Shown: positions 1 through 5,677 of the stretch, one piece after another
Position numbering within the stretch: the first letter of the stretch is position 1
Layout of the letters: each line of letters opens with the position of its first letter
Source of the DNA: Desulfuromusa sp.
GTDB taxonomy: Bacteria > Desulfobacterota > Desulfuromonadia > Desulfuromonadales > Geopsychrobacteraceae
NCBI GenBank assembly: GCA_023145655.1
Contig: JAGLDI010000108.1
Span: 1-7,652, forward strand
DNA: 7,652 bases
Direction: 5' to 3'
Translations under genes and position numbers: made by a program
Notes under the pieces: generated by a model
Databases searched by the model: none
Seen by the model: the letters and a program-made list of their open reading frames with translations, nothing else
What the model was told of the DNA's origin: nothing

Positions 1-422
1 ATCACATCAGTGGTCTGTTCCAGGGCCAAATTGATCGAGTCAGCAACGCGACTGAGAGACTCTGTTTCGCTGATCTGTCTCAGATGACTGCCGGGGTGAA
101 AGTTGAGATAGATCAAGCCCAGTTGTTGACAGCGTTGCAGTTCATCAATAAAAGCATTGCGTGATTTTTCCAGCTTCTCAGTTTCGGGATGACCAAGGTT
201 GATCAGGTAGCTGTCGTGGGGGAGAATCTGCTCTGGTTTGAAGTTATGTTTTTGACAATTTTGCTTGAACTTTTTTATTACTTCGTCGGTCAGGGGAGCT
301 GCTTTCCACTGTTTCTGATTTTTGGTAAACAGGGCGAAAGCGGTTGCGCCGATCTCTATGGCGTTAAGTGGGGCGTTGAATACACCGCCTGAGGCACTGA
401 CATGGGCTCCGATATATTTCAT
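1..422 (-). CDS. nfo: Endonuclease IV (AP endonuclease), N-terminal part, cut by window edge
   Basis: Endonuclease IV is a zinc-dependent enzyme that cuts the DNA backbone 5' of abasic sites and removes blocked 3' ends in base excision repair. The frame is open from ATG at 422 to the left edge, giving 140 residues of a protein that is about 285 residues in E. coli. The N-terminus reads [13 protein letters not shown], and [11 protein letters not shown] (29-39), [13 protein letters not shown] (67-79) and NFHPGSHL (107-114) match E. coli Nfo without gaps. His69 and His109 correspond to two of its zinc ligands; the remaining ligands lie outside the window. The start is 22 bases after the nudC stop, with only a weak purine-rich AAGAGAG as ribosome site, so it is probably the last or a late gene of the minus-strand operon. 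The identification is firm from sequence recalled from the E. coli protein. Confidence 0.96.
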   Translation of the reverse strand, partial: MKYIGAHVSASGGVFNAPLNAIEIGATAFALFTKNQKQWKAAPLTDEVIKKFKQNCQKHNFKPEQILPHDSYLINLGHPETEKLEKSRNAFIDELQRCQQLGLIYLNFHPGSHLRQISETESLSRVADSINLALEQTTDV

Positions 423-444
423 GATAGAACAGCTCTCTTTCTTC

Positions 445-1320
445 TCAGGATATGAATTTCTCCGCCCGGTCAATCAGCCAGCGGGCAATACTTCTTTTCG
501 GCGGCAAAGTGGGTAGCTGATCAAGTTTACACCATTTGGCATCGGCGAGTTCCTGATCATTTAATTTTATTTCTCCACCGGCATAATCGGCGACGAACCC
601 GCACATTAACTGGCTGGGGAACGGCCATGACTGACTGCCGATATAACGGATATTTTTGATCTGGATGTTGGTTTCTTCAACTGTTTCCCGCGCCATCGTC
701 TCTTCCAGACACTCCCCGAATTCGACAAAGCCAGCAACTAAACTATAGCGGCCATCGGTCCACTCCGGTTTTCGGGCAAGGAGGATTTCGTCACCCTTAA
801 TAACAAGTCCGATGACACAGGGGTGAACCCGTGGGTAATGGCTGGCATTACAGTGCTGACACTCTTTACCCCATTCCCCTTTGAGCCGGGTCATTTTTTT
901 TCCACAGGTGCTACAAAGTTGACTGTTATCTTCCCAGTGAAGGATCATCTGGCCCATTCCTGCTAGCGAAAGCAAGGCAATCGATATGTCTGGTTTTGCC
1001 GCACGAAGCGGCTGTCGATGCAGTTGCGGCGGCAACTTCATATCCTCTGGGATGTGTAATAGTCGACAGGGTCGATTCCGCCATTGTCCGATATAGAGTG
1101 GCGGAAAGGTTGTTGTTTGGAGAGGGGAATCACCCTCTGCCAATTCGGGACCCTGTGGGGTGCTAACAGTTAAAAGATTCATCCCCTGTAGTGGTAGCCA
1201 TACTCCATCCCCTCCAGGATCCTGATCGGGGCTTTTCAGTTGGAAATTATTCTTCAGACTGGCTCGATTGAAGGGGAGATCTGCCGGTAGTAGGTAATAG
1301 TCAGATGGCGTTTTCATCAT
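445..1320 (-). CDS. nudC: NADH pyrophosphatase / NAD-capped RNA hydrolase, NudC type
   Basis: NudC-family Nudix enzymes hydrolyse NAD(H) to NMN(H) and AMP, and E. coli NudC also removes NAD caps from RNA. This 291-residue protein has the family layout: a variable N-terminal domain (about 1-125), a four-cysteine zinc ribbon (Cys136, Cys139, Cys154, Cys157), then the Nudix domain from about 165. The Nudix box spans 197-219 with G197, E203, R211-E212 and E215-E216; the usual glycine near its end is Asn218. The NADH-specificity motif SQPWPFPxS appears as SQSWPFPSQ (229-237), with two substitutions. It is longer than E. coli NudC (257), mainly in the N-terminal part. The start overlaps the stop of the upstream Nudix gene as ATGA, which suggests translational coupling since no Shine-Dalgarno site is evident; a second ATG directly follows (1317), so the start could be one codon later. 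The family call is firm and exact substrate preference is less so. Confidence 0.93.
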   Translation of the reverse strand: MMKTPSDYYLLPADLPFNRASLKNNFQLKSPDQDPGGDGVWLPLQGMNLLTVSTPQGPELAEGDSPLQTTTFPPLYIGQWRNRPCRLLHIPEDMKLPPQLHRQPLRAAKPDISIALLSLAGMGQMILHWEDNSQLCSTCGKKMTRLKGEWGKECQHCNASHYPRVHPCVIGLVIKGDEILLARKPEWTDGRYSLVAGFVEFGECLEETMARETVEETNIQIKNIRYIGSQSWPFPSQLMCGFVADYAGGEIKLNDQELADAKWCKLDQLPTLPPKRSIARWLIDRAEKFIS

Positions 1321-1886
1321 TTATTTTTGCTCAACAGGGCATAGCGCAACAGAACAATCTGGGTTTTTGCATCAGTGATTGTTCCAGTGGATACCATTTC
1401 AAGTGCTGTGTCCAGCGTGACAACGATCGGTTCAATAAATTCATCCGCTTCATGCGCTGTTGCTGTTTGCTTCAGTTCAGTTGCGATAAACAGATGAATC
1501 CGTTCATTGCAAAATCCGACACTACTATAAACATAGCCGAGGGATTCAAGTTGGTTCGGGTGGTAGCCAACTTCTTCTTCAAGTTCTCGTTCAATACAGT
1601 TGGCCGCTGTTTCCCCAACTTCCAGACGCCCCGCCGGGATTTCGTAGATATAATCCTCTATTGCCGGGCGAAATTGGCGAATTAACAACAGTTGCCCATT
1701 TTGTAGAATCGGTAATGCAGCTGCCCCACCTGGATGGTGAATAATTTCAAAGTGTGCCTCTCTCCCATCTGGCATGGAGTGGGTTTCACGAGTTAAATCA
1801 AGAATTTTCCCCCGGTAGATAGCTTCTTCAGTTGTTTTGCTCAAAAGCCAAATCCTTTCATAATACGGAATAGTTCCCCTCTCCAT
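1317..1886 (-). CDS. Nudix hydrolase, ADP-ribose pyrophosphatase-like (NudF type)
   Basis: Enzymes of this type split ADP-ribose into AMP and ribose 5-phosphate. With the ATG at 1886 the protein has 189 residues. A complete Nudix box lies at 86-108: G86, E92, R100-E101, E104-E105, G107. Typical ADP-ribose pyrophosphatase features surround it: YRGKILDL (24-31), GGAAALPI (53-60), LIRQFRPA (68-75) and ERIHLFIA (128-135). The start is uncertain. ATG 1886 has no ribosome site before it, whereas the in-frame TTG at 1844 (codon 15) is preceded by AAAGGA at a good distance and would give a 175-residue protein that begins close to where the conserved region starts. The gene lies 32 bases (ATG) or 74 bases (TTG) after the HAD gene and overlaps nudC by four bases. 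The Nudix call is very safe; ADP-ribose as substrate is a family-level inference. Confidence 0.92.
   Translation of the reverse strand: MERGTIPYYERIWLLSKTTEEAIYRGKILDLTRETHSMPDGREAHFEIIHHPGGAAALPILQNGQLLLIRQFRPAIEDYIYEIPAGRLEVGETAANCIERELEEEVGYHPNQLESLGYVYSSVGFCNERIHLFIATELKQTATAHEADEFIEPIVVTLDTALEMVSTGTITDAKTQIVLLRYALLSKNK
1842..1856 (-). promoter_or_regulatory. Ribosome binding site and likely TTG start of the NudF-type gene
   Basis: On the minus strand, AAAGGA is followed after about eight bases by an in-frame TTG (1844-1842). The upstream ATG at 1886 lacks any purine-rich site: the bases before it are pyrimidine-rich. This supports initiation at TTG, although a non-ATG start cannot be proven from sequence alone. 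Confidence 0.5.
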
Positions 1887-1918
1887 GGAGAAGGATCAAG
1901 TGTAAGTATTCTGCTTCT

Positions 1919-2656
1919 TCAACCCAGCTGCTCCCGCAAAAACTTTTGCAAAGAACTATGATCCCCACGGTAGTCACAGTTCCATTCTGAATCGCCCCGG
2001 TCAACCAGCCAGGTATCGACAAGGTAGGTTTTTATCCCTATTGCCTCTGCCGCAAGGTCGTGATTAAAATCATTGCCAACCATCAGGCAATTCTCTGCTG
2101 CAACACCAAGGCGGTCGACAATTGCCTGAAAATACCCTGTTTGCGGTTTGCAATAACAGCTGTTTTCATAACTGGTCAGGTAGGTGAATGAATCTTCTTC
2201 AAGCCCTGCCCATTGCATCCGTGCCTGAATTATAAACCTGGGGAAAACTGGATTGGTTGCCAGTACCAGAGGAACCCCCTTCTCCTGACACTCTTTGACA
2301 ATTTGCTTGGCTAACGGGATCGGTTGAACCCACTCACGCAACTCTTCTAGGTCATTTTGTTTGAATTGAGTCAGGCAGTCACGCATCATTGACTCAGGGA
2401 TTGATAGCTCCTGACGGATTCTGGCATAAACCCTTTCCTCATTAGTTTTAGAACCATCCCCTGCGGTTTTAATCAGGTCATGAATAATCGCAAGCAGTAC
2501 CTTTTCAAATTGCTTGGATGTGACTTTCTCGGCACAATATACTGCCAGGCTGCGGATATACTGGGCGATGAATTTATGCATATTTGCTTGCAGTAAGGTG
2601 CCATCAAGATCAAACAGGATCGCCTTAATCGCTCCTTTTTGCTCCGATTCCATCAT
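1919..2656 (-). CDS. HAD-superfamily hydrolase (phosphatase), substrate unknown
   Basis: This 245-residue protein is a haloacid-dehalogenase-type hydrolase, most likely a soluble phosphatase. The four HAD motifs are in order: motif I LFDLDGTLL with nucleophile Asp16 and acid/base Asp18; motif II LATNP with Thr134; motif III Lys170 in CKPQ; motif IV VGNDFNHD with Asp196 and Asp200. The helical stretch between motifs I and II (about 25-110) is a cap of the C1 kind, as in phosphoglycolate phosphatase-like enzymes. ATG 2656 is preceded by AAGGAG at good spacing; a second ATG follows at once. It is the first gene of the minus-strand set leading to two Nudix enzymes and Nfo, and stands divergent to an XRE-cupin regulator. 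Its neighbours suggest a nucleotide or sugar-phosphate substrate, such as a product of the Nudix reactions, but this is inference; HAD substrates cannot be read from motifs. Confidence 0.9.
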   Translation of the reverse strand: MMESEQKGAIKAILFDLDGTLLQANMHKFIAQYIRSLAVYCAEKVTSKQFEKVLLAIIHDLIKTAGDGSKTNEERVYARIRQELSIPESMMRDCLTQFKQNDLEELREWVQPIPLAKQIVKECQEKGVPLVLATNPVFPRFIIQARMQWAGLEEDSFTYLTSYENSCYCKPQTGYFQAIVDRLGVAAENCLMVGNDFNHDLAAEAIGIKTYLVDTWLVDRGDSEWNCDYRGDHSSLQKFLREQLG

Positions 2657-2678
2657 GTCATACTCCTTCTTTGGTTGA

Positions 2679-2708
2679 AATCTACCAAGTAGCTCTTACC
2701 ATAGTCAA
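2679..2708 (-). promoter_or_regulatory. Possible promoter of the HAD-Nudix-nfo operon
   Basis: Read on the minus strand, TTGACT (2708-2703) and TAGATT (2684-2679) are 18 bases apart, and the -10-like box lies 22 bases before the HAD start codon. The -35 box matches five of six consensus positions and the -10 box four of six. It is only a pattern match and is offered with modest confidence. Confidence 0.35.
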
Positions 2709-2745
2709 TAAAACCACGTCCAACATCATAATCCTGCTGAGAGAC

Positions 2746-2774
2746 TTGACTACTGAGCAAATGGAGGCTAAAAG
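2746..2774 (+). promoter_or_regulatory. Possible promoter of the XRE-cupin regulator gene
   Basis: TTGACT (2746-2751) and TAAAAG (2769-2774) are separated by 17 bases and lie 30 bases before the regulator start codon. The -35-like TTGACTA is the exact inverted copy of TAGTCAA at 2702-2708, which forms the proposed -35 of the divergent operon. The two could therefore be paired promoter boxes or the half-sites of an operator. Confidence 0.4.
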
Positions 2775-2804
2775 TTAGTTTTATCTCCGTCTGAGAGGAG
2801 CGCA

Positions 2805-3398
2805 ATGAACGAATTCAGATCTGAAGTCAGGGAGCTGCAGATTGGTCAAAAGATTCGCGAACTCCGGCAGAAGCAGCGGATGACTCTGCAGGATCTTTCA
2901 CAATCGACCGAACTATCCAAACCGCTGTTGTCGCAAGTTGAAAACGACCAGGTTATTCCGCCATTAGCAACTTTGCTGCGCATTGCAAAAGCTCTCAGAG
3001 TGCCATTGCAAACTTTTTTTGAGGAAGAGGATAATACTCAGAAATGCCTGGTTGTTCGTGCTGACGATGCTGGCCGGATGAATCGTCGTCCCAGCCATGG
3101 GGGTGCCCCGCAACCCTATTTTTATCACTCCCTGGCTTATGGAAAAAAACATAAACACATGGAACCTTTTCTGGTTGAATTTGATCCGGCTCAGACCGAT
3201 CAGGCACAGCCGGTAAGTCATCCCGGAGAGGAATTTTTCTACATTCTTGAGGGTCAGGTTGAGTTGATGCATGGGACAGAGACCTATATTTTGAACCCTG
3301 GGGATTCTGTCTATTGGGATTCCAACGAGCCGCACCGACTCAGAGCATTGGGGACCCAAATTGCCCATGGAATTGCCGTTCTTTATCCACGAAACTAA
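2805..3398 (+). CDS. XRE-family transcription regulator with C-terminal cupin sensor domain
   Basis: The 197-residue protein joins an N-terminal Cro/C1-type helix-turn-helix (about 13-70; IGQKIRELRQ, MTLQDLSQSTELSKPLLSQVE) to a C-terminal cupin_2 barrel (about 120-195; HPGEEFFYILEG at 139-150, PGD at 165-167 and PHR at 176-178). Regulators of this architecture bind DNA as dimers and use the cupin domain to sense a small molecule. His139, Glu143 and His177 are at positions where cupins often bind metal, but a full metal site is not certain. The start is well supported by GAGAGGAG five to six bases ahead of ATG. It is transcribed away from the HAD-Nudix-nfo operon across a 148-base shared region, a layout common for a regulator that controls its neighbour and itself; the target here is inferred. 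The ligand is unknown. Confidence 0.92.
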   Translation: MNEFRSEVRELQIGQKIRELRQKQRMTLQDLSQSTELSKPLLSQVENDQVIPPLATLLRIAKALRVPLQTFFEEEDNTQKCLVVRADDAGRMNRRPSHGGAPQPYFYHSLAYGKKHKHMEPFLVEFDPAQTDQAQPVSHPGEEFFYILEGQVELMHGTETYILNPGDSVYWDSNEPHRLRALGTQIAHGIAVLYPRN

Positions 3399-3411
3399 GT
3401 ACTCAGCACAC

Positions 3412-3546
3412 CTTAAACCTTCGCATCTTGCTTGTTCTTTTGCGCATCAATTGCGTTACGATTTCCGCTGTATAGCTTTGGCTATGCAGCGAAAACAGCG
3501 CCTTGTTGATACGTAAAATTCCAGCGCAATCTTGCGAATGTTTAAG
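3412..3546. repeat. Long imperfect palindromic element (about 135 bases)
   Basis: The ends are CTTAAAC (3412-3418) and its exact inverse GTTTAAG (3540-3546), and the arms continue as TTCGCA/TGCGAA and ATCAA/TTGAT. The core is an 11-pair stem, 3466-3476 with 3481-3491 (CGCTGTATAGC with GCTATGCAGCG, one G-T pair), closed by a TTTG loop. The middle parts of the arms pair only partly. It lies 13 bases after the regulator stop. A symmetric, non-coding element of this size between genes resembles a miniature inverted-repeat or REP-like dispersed element; it lacks a T tail, so a simple terminator is less likely. No second copy occurs in this window, so its repeat nature is inferred. Confidence 0.6.
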
Positions 3547-3618
3547 ATATACAGAGCACTGGTTTCTGAATCAGAACCTTTTGTTACTTTATTCAGAGTT
3601 TCTGTATGGGCACTAACT

Positions 3619-3640
3619 AAGGTTGCCAATGTGCAACCTT
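3619..3640. repeat. Perfect 8-base inverted repeat upstream of elbB
   Basis: AAGGTTGC (3619-3626) and GCAACCTT (3633-3640) flank six bases, CAATGT. It ends 77 bases before the elbB start codon. It could be an operator or a small hairpin; the sequence after it is T-rich but interrupted, so it is not a convincing terminator. Confidence 0.5.
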
Positions 3641-3717
3641 GAGTTGTTCTGTTATGCTTGTAATGTTGGTATCTATAAACTTCTATCCATAAGATGAAAA
3701 TTGATCAGGAGGCTTTT

Positions 3718-4380
3718 ATGGCAAAAGTAGGTGTTATCCTTTCTGGCTGTGGTGTCTATGATGGTAGTGAGATTCATGAAACTGTTATCACCTTGTTGGC
3801 GCTTGATCGTGCCGGTGCCGAAGTTGTGATGATGGCCCCGGATATGGAACAGGCGGTTGTCAACCACTTGACCGGTGAGGCGGTTGAGGGTGCCAGCCGT
3901 AACGTTCTGGAAGAATCGGCTCGGATTGCCCGGGGTGAAATCAGTGATATTGCCACGGTTAAGGCTACTGATTTGGATGCACTGTTTATTCCCGGGGGCT
4001 TCGGTGCAGCAAAAAATCTCTGCGACTTTGCTTTTAAGGGGCCGGATTGTGGAGTTCAGCCTGACGTTGCCAGATTGATTCGGGAAATTGTTGCGGCAAA
4101 GAAACCACTGGCGGCTGTTTGTATCGCTCCGGCACTGGTGGCAAAAGTTCTTGGTGAAGACAACCTGGATCCGCAGCTGACAATCGGTACCGATGAAGAA
4201 ACGGCCGGTGCGGTTTCATCGATGGGAGCGACCCACCTTTCCTGTCCGGTGAAAGAGTTTGTTGTCGATAGAAAAAATAAGCTGATCACTTCACCGGCTT
4301 ATATGCTTGCAGGGAGTATCGGTGAAGCAGCGGCAGGGATTGAAAAAACGGTTAAAGAGTTGATGAAGATGATTGATTGA
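3718..4380 (+). CDS. elbB: ElbB-type glyoxalase, DJ-1/PfpI superfamily
   Basis: The 220-residue product aligns along its whole length with E. coli ElbB (217 residues), a DJ-1/PfpI-family protein with reported glyoxalase activity that was first linked to isoprenoid synthesis. Signature stretches are VGVILSGCGVYDGSEIHE (4-21), PGGFGAAKN (92-100), the nucleophile Cys135 in CIAPAL, LTIGTDEETA (154-163) and TSPAYMLA (191-198). No signal peptide or membrane segment is seen, so it is cytoplasmic. I chose ATG 3718 because AGGAGG precedes it by five bases and MAKVGVILSG matches the family N-terminus; an in-frame ATG at 3694 would add eight residues that include this ribosome site. It stands alone between the palindrome-bearing gap and rubredoxin, 109 bases apart, with no clear terminator between them. 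The family is certain; the physiological substrate is not. Confidence 0.94.
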   Translation: MAKVGVILSGCGVYDGSEIHETVITLLALDRAGAEVVMMAPDMEQAVVNHLTGEAVEGASRNVLEESARIARGEISDIATVKATDLDALFIPGGFGAAKNLCDFAFKGPDCGVQPDVARLIREIVAAKKPLAAVCIAPALVAKVLGEDNLDPQLTIGTDEETAGAVSSMGATHLSCPVKEFVVDRKNKLITSPAYMLAGSIGEAAAGIEKTVKELMKMID

Positions 4381-4489
4381 GGGATCTTTTTGCTGAAAAA
4401 ATATCACTAGAAGTATTGTAGTAATCAACTAAAGCTGTTAAGTTTCATCCCACTATTTTTTAACCTAGTCATTTATTAAGGAGATTCTA

Positions 4490-4648
4490 ATGGAAAAATA
4501 TGTCTGTGTTGTTTGTGGTTATGTTTATGATCCGGCTGAAGGTGATCCCGATCATGGTATTGAGGCGGGAACCAGCTTTGCAGATATCCCGGAAAATTGG
4601 GTCTGCCCGCTCTGTGGTGTTGGCAAGTCTGACTTTGAACCAGCATAA
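4490..4648 (+). CDS. Rubredoxin
   Basis: This small gene encodes 52 residues, the usual length of a single-domain rubredoxin. It carries one iron bound by four cysteines and shuttles electrons in the cytoplasm, in anaerobes often to oxygen- or superoxide-detoxifying enzymes. The ligands are Cys6 and Cys9 ([10 protein letters not shown]) and Cys39 and Cys42 (CPLCGVGK), and the family motifs Y11-Y13 region, ENWVCPLCG (36-43) and the terminal DFEP are all present. ATG 4490 has AAGGAG seven bases upstream. A Rho-independent terminator follows 28 bases after the stop, so it is the last gene of its transcript. A weak promoter-like pair, TTGCTG (4390-4395) and TATTGT (4414-4419) with an 18-base spacer, lies in the gap after elbB; whether it is transcribed alone or with elbB is open. 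Its redox partner is not in this window. Confidence 0.97.
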   Translation: MEKYVCVVCGYVYDPAEGDPDHGIEAGTSFADIPENWVCPLCGVGKSDFEPA

Positions 4649-4676
4649 TTAGTCAGTTGTCTCATGCTTAATCTTC

Positions 4677-4717
4677 AAGGCTCGGTTGTTTAATGCAATC
4701 GGGCCTTGTTGTTTTTT
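4677..4717 (+). terminator. Rho-independent terminator after the rubredoxin gene
   Basis: A 12-pair stem (AAGGCTCGGTTG at 4677-4688 with CAATCGGGCCTT at 4696-4707, including two G-T pairs) closes a seven-base loop, TTTAATG. It is followed by GTTGTTTTTT (4708-4717). Stem, loop and T-run have the standard spacing, and its place just after a stop codon fits. Confidence 0.87.
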
Positions 4718-4733
4718 GATCGAGAAGTTTTAC

Positions 4734-4755
4734 AAACAGAAGGATACTTCTGTTT
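4734..4755 (+). promoter_or_regulatory. Perfect hairpin in the lipA leader
   Basis: AAACAGAAG (4734-4742) and CTTCTGTTT (4747-4755) form a perfect nine-pair stem around a GATA loop. It ends 40 bases before the lipA start codon and begins 16 bases after the T-run of the rubredoxin terminator. It could be a second termination stem, an attenuator or mRNA-stability element of lipA, or a protein binding site. The T-run after it (TTTTCTC) is too short to decide. Confidence 0.5.
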
Positions 4756-4795
4756 TCTCACCTTGCGTTAAATTAGTAGACCGGGATTCAGGAAG

Positions 4796-5677
4796 ATGAA
4801 AGAAAACCATATTCGTAAGCCTGACTGGCTTAAAGTCAAATTTCCTGCGGGAGAAAGTTATGCCCGGATTGATCGTTATCATCGTCTGAATGGTCTTAAT
4901 TCGGTTTGTCGCAGTGCCGCTTGCCCTAATCAAGGGGAGTGCTGGAGTCAGGGGACAGCAACCTTTATGATTCTGGGCACGATTTGCAGTCGTCATTGTC
5001 GTTTCTGCAATGTGGCCAGTGGCCAACTTGAACCGCCTGATCCTGAAGAGTCGCGGAAGGTGGCGAAGGCCATCTACGAGTTGGAACTCAACCACGCGGT
5101 TATAACCACTGTGACCCGTGATGATCTGAGTGATGGCGGCGCAAGTCAGTTTGTCGCTTTAATCAGAGAAATTCGTAAATTGACCAGCGAATGTAGGATT
5201 GAGCTGTTAATTTCAGATCTCCAGGGGAACTGGGAGGCTCTTTCCACTATCCTGACAGAAAAGCCAGATATCCTCGGCCATAATGTTGAAACGGTGCCGC
5301 GACTCTATTCGCAAGTGCGTCCGGAGGCTGAGTACCAACGCAGTCTTTCACTTCTGGCAGAAGTTCATCGGCAGGATTCTGAAATTATTACTAAATCAGG
5401 ATTGATGCTGGGGATGGGGGAGACTGAAGAGGAGGTTCTTCAGGTGATGGCTGACCTGCGGGAACACCACTGTCAGTTGCTGACGTTGGGGCAATATCTG
5501 GCCCCCTCCCGTCACCATTTTCCGGTGCAGCGCTATGTAACACCACAGCAATTTTCTACCTATGCCGAAAAAGGGCTGGCTCTTGGCTTTGCTCACGTTG
5601 AGTCGGGACCGTTGGTGCGCTCTTCGTATCATGCTGAAGAGCAATATGATGCAAGTCAAAGGGGGTTGCATGGATAA
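4796..5677 (+). CDS. lipA: Lipoyl synthase (radical SAM)
   Basis: LipA inserts two sulfurs into octanoyl groups attached to lipoyl-domain proteins, making the lipoyl cofactor of 2-oxoacid dehydrogenase complexes and the glycine cleavage H protein. The 293-residue protein carries both iron-sulfur cluster motifs: the auxiliary cluster CX4CX5C (Cys38, Cys43, Cys49) and the radical-SAM CX3CX2C (Cys64, Cys68, Cys71). Other family signatures are TRDDLSDGGA (107-116), KSGLMLGMGE (200-209), LTLGQYLAPSRHH (229-241) and the C-terminal RSSY (275-278), whose serine ligates the auxiliary cluster. The stretch usually read as PDF.G is ISDLQG (139-144). Its N-terminus is shorter than in E. coli LipA (321). 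ATG 4796 follows AGGAAG very closely. It overlaps the thioesterase gene by eight bases, and sucA, whose E2 partner needs lipoate, lies downstream. No lipB is seen in this window. Confidence 0.97.
   Translation: MKENHIRKPDWLKVKFPAGESYARIDRYHRLNGLNSVCRSAACPNQGECWSQGTATFMILGTICSRHCRFCNVASGQLEPPDPEESRKVAKAIYELELNHAVITTVTRDDLSDGGASQFVALIREIRKLTSECRIELLISDLQGNWEALSTILTEKPDILGHNVETVPRLYSQVRPEAEYQRSLSLLAEVHRQDSEIITKSGLMLGMGETEEEVLQVMADLREHHCQLLTLGQYLAPSRHHFPVQRYVTPQQFSTYAEKGLALGFAHVESGPLVRSSYHAEEQYDASQRGLHG

Larger units (their letters stand above)
3399..3717. other. 319-base gene-free region rich in inverted repeats
   Basis: I see no credible coding frame here. The stretch holds a long imperfect palindrome (3412-3546), a short one at 3561-3578 (GGTT-t-CTGA-a-TCAG-AACC, followed by a T-rich run that could act as a weak terminator), a perfect 8-base inverted repeat at 3619-3640, and the ribosome site of elbB. 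No strong promoter consensus was found, although elbB must be transcribed from here or from upstream. Confidence 0.6.

Noticed and set aside
1305..1685. Plus-strand 126-residue frame opposite the Nudix genes
   Set aside because: Cysteine- and phenylalanine-rich composition is typical of the complement of a real gene; the opposite strand carries a perfect Nudix box.
2964..3368. Minus-strand 134-residue frame within the regulator gene
   Set aside because: It is an antisense frame of the well-supported XRE-cupin gene and has no domain signature.
3694..3717. Upstream ATG for elbB adding eight residues
   Set aside because: The added codons contain the AGGAGG ribosome site of ATG 3718, and the family N-terminus begins at the later ATG.
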